A stretch of DNA of 9,089 nt from positions 1 through 9,089 of the forward strand of contig DJYV01000025.1 in NCBI GenBank assembly GCA_002448555.1. The letters are read 5' to 3'. The DNA is from Flavobacteriales bacterium UBA6969 (GTDB lineage Bacteria > Bacteroidota > Bacteroidia > Flavobacteriales_D > Sanyastnellaceae). Every line of letters starts with the position of its first letter. Position 1 is the first letter of the stretch. The notes under the pieces are model-generated. The model did no database searches. It was not told where the DNA came from and was given only the letters and a program-made list of their open reading frames with translations. The translations under genes and the position numbers were made by a program. This document shows positions 1 to 5,421 of this stretch, in pieces.

Positions 1-1470
1 GCGTGGGAACGCATCGATTCGATCACCGCGGTAAACGCTGGCCGCAACCCCGACCTGCTCGAAGGCGGTGAACTCTGGAGTGAGCGCATCATCGAGTTGA
101 TGCCCAACGCAGCAGGCAGCGCCGACGTCGTCTGGGAATGGCGTGCATGGGATCACCTCGTGCAGGACTTCGATTCCACCAAAGCCAACTTCGGCGATCC
201 CGGCCAGTCGCCCCACCTGATTGACGTCAACTTTGGCACCCCCAGTTCAGCTGCTCCGGATTGGCTGCACATGAACAGCGTAGACTACAACCCAGCCCTG
301 GGACACATCCTTATGAGCGTTCCGACGTTTGACGAATTGTGGATCATTGACAAAGCGGCGACGGACGACGGTTTGATCTGGCGCTGGGGCAATCCAGAAG
401 CATACGCAAGCGGCACGAGTGGAGACCAGCAACTGCACTACCAGCATGCCGCGCGGTGGTTGGACGCCCCGTACCACGCCGACACGCCCGATTTTGGTAA
501 AATCGCCGTCTTCAACAACCGCAATCCGGGTGCCACTGGCCCCTTCTCAAGCGCCCATTTGATTGCACCGGAACTCATCGAAAACGAAGCGTCGACCGAA
601 TACGCGATGACCACCGTCAATGACACAGCCACCTTTGCACCTTCGGGATTTGACTGGACGTGGACCGCGCCGAACCCAACTGATTTCTTCAGCAGTGGGC
701 TCTCCAATTTCGAACGACTGCCCAACGGCAACAACCTCCTCCTCAGTGGGCGCACAGGAGAAATTTTTGAATTCACCGCAAGCGGAGATACCGCTTGGTC
801 TTACCGCGTTCCACTCCAGGGTGGCGCGACCGTTGCACAGGGGACTGAACTCGGCATCAACGCGAATCTGCTGTTTCGCGCCACGCGGTATCCGGCCCAA
901 TACCCTGCGTTCAACTCGGTCGATTTAACCCCAATGGGACCCTGGGAACTCGACCCTGCCCCCCTGCTCGTTTGCCTGCCGTGCAGCCTCACGGCTACTG
1001 TGAGTGTTGAAGCGGGAAGCGCCGTTGCCACAGTCAATGGAGCCAACGGCACGCACACCGTGACGTGGCTGCTTGATGGCATGGAAATGTGCACGGGTGA
1101 AGCAATCGGTCTGGATGGGCCGTGTGCGGAAGCCACTGAGGCCTTGGCGGATGGCGCTGTGATTGATGTAATCGTGGAAGATGAATCCGGGTGTGAGTTT
1201 GCAACCCAAGTCACATGGATTGCCGCCTCCATCGCTGAACATGCAAAGGTCTTGCGCGTTTGGCCGAACCCGGCCCAAGGAACTGTGTACATCACAGGTG
1301 GCTGGCCAGAGACTACCGCCTCGTTGCATTCGCTGACGGGCCAGTTGGTGGCTATGCAACGACTGAACGCGGATGCACAAAACGCCCTCATGGACGTCAG
1401 CGCGGTCCCAGCAGGGGCCTACATCCTCCGCGCAGGACCGCAGTGCACGCACATCCTGATCCGTCGTTAA
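1..1470 (+). CDS. Secreted arylsulfotransferase-like protein with T9SS sorting domain (5' end missing)
   Basis: The frame is open from the first base, so the N-terminus and signal peptide lie outside the window; 489 residues are visible. The front two thirds resemble the arylsulfotransferase (ASST) beta-propeller family: WEWRAWDHL at visible residues 45-53, DWLHMNSVDYNP at 87-98, WRWGNPEAY at 127-135, a QH pair at 148-149, WTAPNPTDFF at 221-230 and RLPNGNNLL at 239-247. Members move sulfate between phenolic compounds through a histidine; I cannot tell which His (52, 90 or 149) would serve. Residues 325-407 form a Cys-containing beta-rich module. Residues 417-489 (VWPNPAQG, SLTGQLV, VPAGAYILR) match a T9SS type A sorting domain, so export to the cell surface or medium is inferred. 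Family placement is fairly secure; the sulfotransferase activity and substrate are inferred. The paaG-like gene follows after 9 bases. Confidence 0.8.
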   Translation, partial: AWERIDSITAVNAGRNPDLLEGGELWSERIIELMPNAAGSADVVWEWRAWDHLVQDFDSTKANFGDPGQSPHLIDVNFGTPSSAAPDWLHMNSVDYNPALGHILMSVPTFDELWIIDKAATDDGLIWRWGNPEAYASGTSGDQQLHYQHAARWLDAPYHADTPDFGKIAVFNNRNPGATGPFSSAHLIAPELIENEASTEYAMTTVNDTATFAPSGFDWTWTAPNPTDFFSSGLSNFERLPNGNNLLLSGRTGEIFEFTASGDTAWSYRVPLQGGATVAQGTELGINANLLFRATRYPAQYPAFNSVDLTPMGPWELDPAPLLVCLPCSLTATVSVEAGSAVATVNGANGTHTVTWLLDGMEMCTGEAIGLDGPCAEATEALADGAVIDVIVEDESGCEFATQVTWIAASIAEHAKVLRVWPNPAQGTVYITGGWPETTASLHSLTGQLVAMQRLNADAQNALMDVSAVPAGAYILRAGPQCTHILIRR

Positions 1471-1479
1471 CTTTCGAAC

Positions 1480-2265
1480 ATGACCACGGAACCCTCCATC
1501 CTGACTTCGACCCAACAAGGGATTTGTACGATTACGTTGAACCGTCCTTCGGTGTTCAACAGCTTCAACCAGGAAATGGGCCGGGCTTTTCAGGCGGCCC
1601 TCGACGCCGCAGCAGCAAACGAAGCCGCTCGGTGTGTGGTCATTACGGGCAATGGCAAAGCATTCTGCGCAGGTCAAGACCTCAAAGAGGTCACAGCACC
1701 AGACGCCCCCGATTTTACCGAAATCGTTGAACAGACGTACAACGAAAGCATCCGCCGCATTCGCTCGATGGAAAAGCCGGTGGTAGGTGCTGTCAACGGC
1801 GTCGCTGCAGGCGCCGGAGCCAACATCGCATTGGCGTGTGATTTGACCGTAGCACGCGCCTCCGCTCCTTTCATTCAGGCATTTTCCAAAATTGGCCTCA
1901 TTCCCGACAGCGGTGGAACCTGGTTCTTACCGCGCCTGGTCGGCATGCAACGGGCAGCAGCCTTGGCATTCCTCGGCGACAAACTGAGTGCCACCGAGGC
2001 CGAGGCGATGGGGCTCATCCACAAAGCGGTAGCCGACGAAGCCTTTGAAGCCGAAGTGGCTGCACTTGCCGAGCGACTTGCCCAGATGCCAACCCGAGGG
2101 CTCGGCTTGACCAAACGCGCCTTCAATGCCGGATGGGAGACGGAATTATCAGACCACCTCACCACGGAGCGAGACTTGCAAATGGAGGCATCGAATACCG
2201 CCGACTATGCCGAAGGCGTTGCGGCATTCCTCGAAAAGCGCACCCCCCAATTCAAAGGATCATGA
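1480..2265 (+). CDS. paaG: Enoyl-CoA hydratase/isomerase family protein, PaaG-like
   Basis: The 261-residue crotonase-fold protein has the usual family length. NRPSVFNSFNQEM (21-33) is the N-terminal signature, AFCAGQDL (61-68) and GVAAGAGANIAL (107-118) supply the CoA site and oxyanion hole, and GLIPDSGGTWFLPRL (139-153) carries Asp143. That Asp segment, the DLTTERD-like helix near 225-232 and the ending AFLEKRTPQFKG closely match PaaG, the 2-(1,2-epoxy-1,2-dihydrophenyl)acetyl-CoA isomerase of aerobic phenylacetate breakdown. Classical hydratases have a catalytic Glu before this region; here it is replaced, which favours isomerase chemistry. No other paa gene is in the window, so a role in other acyl-CoA metabolism is possible. 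The ATG lies 9 bases after the upstream stop without a Shine-Dalgarno sequence, and the stop overlaps the next ATG, suggesting one transcript. The family is certain, the exact reaction less so. Confidence 0.85.
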   Translation: MTTEPSILTSTQQGICTITLNRPSVFNSFNQEMGRAFQAALDAAAANEAARCVVITGNGKAFCAGQDLKEVTAPDAPDFTEIVEQTYNESIRRIRSMEKPVVGAVNGVAAGAGANIALACDLTVARASAPFIQAFSKIGLIPDSGGTWFLPRLVGMQRAAALAFLGDKLSATEAEAMGLIHKAVADEAFEAEVAALAERLAQMPTRGLGLTKRAFNAGWETELSDHLTTERDLQMEASNTADYAEGVAAFLEKRTPQFKGS

Positions 2266-2543
2266 CCGGTGACTGGATTGCTGTAGCGGACCGCTTGCCA
2301 GAGGACGACCAACGCGTGCTGGCATTCATTCCGGGCAACCGGGTATTCCTTCCAGGCAAGGACCTGGCGTTTGAAGTTCGGGAGGTCATCGTCCTGCGGT
2401 TCTGCGCCGATTACTTCGCCGACCAAGCCGAAAAGCGCGAGAAACACGGGCGTCACTTCTGGGCCGGGGAAGGCAACAGCAACCACTTCTTCAGCGACGT
2501 GACACACTGGATGCCCATGCCGGAGGGACCGAACCTGTCCTGA
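2262..2543 (+). CDS. DUF551 domain-containing small protein
   Basis: This is a 93-residue soluble protein. It begins WIAVADRLPEDDQRVLAF (5-22) and ends THWMPMPEGP (81-90), the bracketing signature of the DUF551 family, in which a W-x-x-x-x-x-x-LP start and an HWMPLP-like end flank a variable middle. The middle is rich in charged and aromatic residues (FADQAEKREKHGRHFW). The molecular function of the family is unknown; members are common in phages and also occur on bacterial chromosomes. The ATG overlaps the TGA of the paaG-like gene in an ATGA, so translational coupling is likely. A longer in-frame start upstream lies wholly inside paaG and is not needed to complete the domain. The stop lies 3 bases from the end of rsmE on the opposite strand. 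No other phage gene is nearby. Confidence 0.75.
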   Translation: MTGDWIAVADRLPEDDQRVLAFIPGNRVFLPGKDLAFEVREVIVLRFCADYFADQAEKREKHGRHFWAGEGNSNHFFSDVTHWMPMPEGPNLS

Positions 2544-2546
2544 GCA

Positions 2547-3248
2547 TCAGCGCAGCGCGAGCGCGTGCATTTGGATGGCCGCCAGACCGGCCGTCTCCGT
2601 GCGCAGGCGTTGTTCCCCGAGGGATACAGCTGCAGCCCCCATCGCGCAAGCGGCATCGATTTCGGAAACCGTAAAGTCGCCTTCAGGACCGATGGCCACC
2701 CAACACGACGCAGTCGTCGGTACCACGTCGAACAAGTGCTGTTTCTCTCCCGGTTCGCAATGCGCGATGAACCCTGCCGCAGAGCGGGCTTCCTCGGCAT
2801 TCAACCAATCCTGCCATTCCATCGCTGGAGCCAACTCGGTGAGCCAAAGCTGTCGGGATTGTTTCAACGCACTGATCAAGATTTTTTCCCAGCGCTCCGC
2901 TTTCTCGTTTTTCCGCTCGCTGCGTTCTGTCCACACTGGCTGGATTTTGCGAACGCCATACTCCATGGCTTTCTCCAAGAGCCATTCAAAACGATCGGTG
3001 CTCTTGGTCGGCGCAATGACCAACGTGAGGGGGCATTTCGGGGCCAGCTGGGTTTCCACCAATTCCGTTGAAACCACGCAGCGTCGCTTGTCCGCCTCCG
3101 TTAATACTCCCTTGTACCGGTGGCCTTGGCCATCGACAAGGCCGATGCGGTCGCCCACAGCGGCGCGCAACACGCGTACCAAGTGCTTGGACTCCTCGGG
3201 GTCCAAGGTGTGGATGGCATCAACGCTGGGCGCATAGAAAAATCGCAT
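2547..3248 (-). CDS. rsmE: 16S rRNA (uracil(1498)-N(3))-methyltransferase RsmE
   Basis: The 233-residue protein methylates N3 of U1498 in 16S rRNA using S-adenosylmethionine. Residues 1 to about 70 fit the N-terminal PUA-like RNA-binding domain (MRFFYAP, then ESKHLVRVLRAAVGD). The SPOUT-class methyltransferase domain follows, with LTLVIAPTKSTDRFEWLLEK around 74-93, EYGVRKIQPVWTERS at 96-110 and the trefoil-knot SAM-binding motifs IGPEGDFT (186-193) and SLGEQRLRTETA (209-220). All family hallmarks are present and the length is normal for Bacteroidota. The ATG sits 4 bases after an exact TAnnTTTG element in the 29-base gap behind pckA, which suggests its own promoter. The gene converges on the DUF551 gene with 3 bases between stops, leaving no room for a separate terminator. 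Confidence 0.95.
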   Translation of the reverse strand: MRFFYAPSVDAIHTLDPEESKHLVRVLRAAVGDRIGLVDGQGHRYKGVLTEADKRRCVVSTELVETQLAPKCPLTLVIAPTKSTDRFEWLLEKAMEYGVRKIQPVWTERSERKNEKAERWEKILISALKQSRQLWLTELAPAMEWQDWLNAEEARSAAGFIAHCEPGEKQHLFDVVPTTASCWVAIGPEGDFTVSEIDAACAMGAAAVSLGEQRLRTETAGLAAIQMHALALR

Positions 3249-3252
3249 GGCC

Positions 3253-3260
3253 CAAAGGTA
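3253..3260 (-). promoter_or_regulatory. Candidate -7 promoter element of rsmE
   Basis: Reading the minus strand, TACCTTTG matches the Bacteroidota -7 consensus TAnnTTTG at all six fixed bases and is followed by GGCC and the rsmE ATG. It lies in the 29-base gap after the pckA stop. No convincing -33 TTTG was found about 20 bases upstream. If used, transcription would begin at or next to the start codon. Confidence 0.45.
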
Positions 3261-3277
3261 TTCGTCGCCGACGAAAC

Positions 3278-4909
3278 TTAGGCGGAGACCGGAGCGGCTT
3301 CCAGCATGGCGGCATTGGCCGCGTGTTCGAATTGCGCAAAATTTGAATTAAACAGCTGGGCCAATTTGGCCACTGCAGCCTGATAAGCCGAGGCGTCTTC
3401 CCACAACTTCGCGGGAATCAGCACCTCATCCGGCACACCGGGGCAAGCCGTTGGCGAATGCAAACCAAATACCGAATCCTTGTGCATGGCGACGCCGTCG
3501 AGTGCTCCGTTCATGGCAGCGCGAATCATGGCGCGTGTGTATTTCAGTTTCATGCGCGTTCCCACGCCATAGCCTCCACCGGTCCAACCGGTGTTGACCA
3601 GCCAAATGCGCACGCCGTGCTGCTGCACCTTTTCGGCAAGCATTTCAGCATACTCAGTGGGAGGCAATGGCATAAATGGCGCTCCGAAACAAGCCGAGAA
3701 GGTTGCTTGTGGCTCCGTCACCCCGACTTCCGTTCCTGCGACTTTCGCCGTGTACCCGGAAAGGAAGTGGTACATGGCTTGTCCCGCGTCTAATTGGCTG
3801 ATGGGAGGCAAAACACCAAACGCATCGCAGGTCAAAAAGAAGATGTCCTTGGGATGGGCACCCTTACCGTCGGTAGACGCGCCAGGAATGTGCGTGATTG
3901 GGTAAGAAACCCGGGTGTTTTGCGTGATGGAAGCATCGAAGTAATCCGGCGTCACCCCGTCTTGCTGAAAACCGATGTTTTCGAGCATCGCGCCAAACTT
4001 GATCGCATTGTAGATCTGTGGTTCGCGTTCCGCATTGAGATCAATGGTCTTGGCGTAGCAGCCGCCTTCCATGTTGAATACACCGTCTTCACCCCATCCG
4101 TGTTCGTCGTCCCCTATGAGCGTCCGGTCCACATCGCTTGAAAGCGTGGTCTTACCGGTGCCAGAGAGGCCGAAGAAAACCGCCGTCTCTCCTGCATCAT
4201 TGACGTTGGACGAGCAGTGCATGGGAAATACGTTGTGCACTGTTGGCAACACGAAATTCATCACGGAGAACATCCCCTTTTTGATTTCGCCTGTGTAGGC
4301 GGAACCGGCAATGAGGATCAATTTCTTCGTGAAACTCACTGCTGTCACGTTCGCCTGTCTGCACCCGTGCACGTCGGGATTCGCCTGGTAAGAGGGGGCG
4401 CAAATCACGGTCCATTCTGGAGAAGGAACCAACATGTCCTCTTCTTCTAACCGAATGAACATGTTGGACACGAATAGATTCGCCCATGCCTTTTCGGAAA
4501 TGACACGCGTCTTAATCTGGGATGCGGGATCCGCACCTACAGCCGCATCTCTCACAAAAACACTGCGACCTTTTAGGTGCTGCGCGATGTCCTCGTGCAG
4601 CCGGTCAAAATGGGCCGCCTCCATGGGCTGGTTGATGTCACCCCAATCAACGCGATCAGCGGTGAGCGCGTCTTTTACGAGGAACCGGTCTTTGGGCGAA
4701 CGACCGGTGAATGCACCAGTCGACACGGCCAACGCACCTGCATCGGTAAGAACGCCTTCGCCTCGGAGGAGGGTTTGTAAAATAAGTTTTGCGGGGGGAA
4801 GGTTCCAGTGGGCGCGTGCCACTCCTTCCAGTTTGACGGCATCCAACGACGCGTCAAAGGGGGTGTTTCCAACGTGTTTCATGAGAGAATTGATCATTGC
4901 ATTTCTCAT
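3278..4909 (-). CDS. pckA: Phosphoenolpyruvate carboxykinase (ATP)
   Basis: This 543-residue cytoplasmic enzyme converts oxaloacetate and ATP to PEP, CO2 and ADP, the entry step of gluconeogenesis. Visible motifs are TGRSPKDRF (68-76), with the substrate-binding Arg70; EIKKGMFSVMN (208-218); the metal-binding His231 region MHCSSNV; the P-loop GLSGTGKTTLS (247-257); the metal site GDDEHGWG (266-273); NTRVSYP (331-337); and NTGWTGGGYGVGTRMKLKYTRA (439-460). These place it in the ATP-using family rather than the GTP-using one. Length is normal to slightly long. Met1, Met5 and Met10 are all possible starts; I chose Met1 because a -7-like element ends 3 bases before it, as at rsmE and the DUF423 gene. 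The DUF423 gene ends 20 bases upstream and rsmE follows 29 bases downstream. Identity is secure; the exact start is not. Confidence 0.96.
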   Translation of the reverse strand: MRNAMINSLMKHVGNTPFDASLDAVKLEGVARAHWNLPPAKLILQTLLRGEGVLTDAGALAVSTGAFTGRSPKDRFLVKDALTADRVDWGDINQPMEAAHFDRLHEDIAQHLKGRSVFVRDAAVGADPASQIKTRVISEKAWANLFVSNMFIRLEEEDMLVPSPEWTVICAPSYQANPDVHGCRQANVTAVSFTKKLILIAGSAYTGEIKKGMFSVMNFVLPTVHNVFPMHCSSNVNDAGETAVFFGLSGTGKTTLSSDVDRTLIGDDEHGWGEDGVFNMEGGCYAKTIDLNAEREPQIYNAIKFGAMLENIGFQQDGVTPDYFDASITQNTRVSYPITHIPGASTDGKGAHPKDIFFLTCDAFGVLPPISQLDAGQAMYHFLSGYTAKVAGTEVGVTEPQATFSACFGAPFMPLPPTEYAEMLAEKVQQHGVRIWLVNTGWTGGGYGVGTRMKLKYTRAMIRAAMNGALDGVAMHKDSVFGLHSPTACPGVPDEVLIPAKLWEDASAYQAAVAKLAQLFNSNFAQFEHAANAAMLEAAPVSA

Positions 4910-4912
4910 TGC

Positions 4913-4920
4913 TAAAGATA
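4913..4920 (-). promoter_or_regulatory. Candidate -7 promoter element of pckA
   Basis: On the minus strand TATCTTTA matches five of the six fixed bases of TAnnTTTG, with the final G replaced by A, and is followed by GCA and the upstream-most pckA ATG. It lies within the 20-base gap after the DUF423 stop. No clear -33 box is visible. It supports the Met1 start only if mRNAs here are leaderless; with an ordinary leader it would favour Met5 or Met10. Confidence 0.35.
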
Positions 4921-4929
4921 GATGAGTTG

Positions 4930-5340
4930 TTAGGAGGGTGAAGGGCGTTGGTTTCGAATAAATTCAAAAACAAATGTGAACCAACTCAAAGCCATGAGGA
5001 CGCCGCCCAAGGGAGCGGCCCACCCCACTCGGCTCAGCAGGTCGGAGTCCGGAGCGATGCTCTCGGCGCCCACCGTGCCGGAAAAAAGCAAGGTGCCAAG
5101 GACCAACATCCGCTCTGCCCACATGCGATCGGTCATGCCCGAACGCAGGGCGCGCACGAGCACCATCACCACAAGTCCCAATCCCATGAATCGAAAATAC
5201 TCCACCGCGATGCCCCACCGCGTCTGGAGTTCTGCCGTCTCCATGCCGTGACGGCCATATGCCGCGAGCAACACAGAGGCTCCAACACACAGCAAACCCC
5301 AAGCAACCCAGAGGCATTGTTCTCGGTTCAATAACGGCAT
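4930..5340 (-). CDS. DUF423 family inner-membrane protein
   Basis: This is a 136-residue hydrophobic protein with about four membrane segments (roughly 10-28, 48-64, 77-95 and 106-128). It shows the DUF423 pattern: AAYGRHGM (26-33) near the end of the first helix, corresponding to the family's GAFGAHGL; VEYFRFMGLGL (47-57) for the usual Y-x-x-H/M helix; LGTLLFSGTVG (81-91); and APLGGVLMALSW (109-120). The function of the family is unknown. The start is the ATG at 5340. A TTG two codons upstream is in frame, but it lies inside an exact TAnnTTTG element that ends 3 bases before the ATG. The gene lies directly upstream of pckA, but a separate pckA promoter is possible, so they may not be co-regulated. 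Assignment rests on motif resemblance. Confidence 0.8.
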   Translation of the reverse strand: MPLLNREQCLWVAWGLLCVGASVLLAAYGRHGMETAELQTRWGIAVEYFRFMGLGLVVMVLVRALRSGMTDRMWAERMLVLGTLLFSGTVGAESIAPDSDLLSRVGWAAPLGGVLMALSWFTFVFEFIRNQRPSPS

Positions 5341-5343
5341 GCC

Positions 5344-5351
5344 CAAACTTA
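5344..5351 (-). promoter_or_regulatory. Candidate -7 promoter element of the DUF423 gene
   Basis: The minus strand reads TAAGTTTG, matching all six fixed bases of TAnnTTTG, then GGC and ATG. It sits in the 81-base divergent gap between the DUF423 gene and the FG-GAP protein gene. It favours the ATG at 5340 over the TTG at 5346, because the TTG lies within the element itself. Confidence 0.5.
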
Positions 5352-5421
5352 TTCCGACTACGTTCTGTCACGTATGCGGAAGTCTGGGGATATAATCAAC
5401 AAATCCGAATAACTTGCCCAC

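Noticed and set aside
801..1677. Long minus-strand frames of 196 and 250 codons opposite the arylsulfotransferase-like gene
   Set aside because: Their translations are low-complexity, Ser/Arg-rich and without domains, while the plus strand encodes recognisable motifs throughout.
2254..2259. AAAGGA before the DUF551 start as a Shine-Dalgarno site
   Set aside because: It is only 2 bases from the ATG, too close to work, and is explained by the C-terminal codons of the paaG-like gene.
2133..2261. A longer DUF551 protein starting inside the paaG-like gene
   Set aside because: The extra 43 residues are out-of-frame paaG sequence, and the DUF551 signature starts 5 residues after the ATG at 2262.
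5341..5346. A TTG start for the DUF423 gene two codons upstream
   Set aside because: The TTG lies within a perfect -7 element, and the ATG at 5340 gives a complete protein.
5391..5396. TATAAT before the FG-GAP gene as a sigma-70 -10 box
   Set aside because: Bacteroidota primary sigma factors do not use the E. coli -10 consensus, and no matching upstream box is present. A degenerate TAACTTGC (5410-5417), 4 bases before the ATG, is too weak to annotate.
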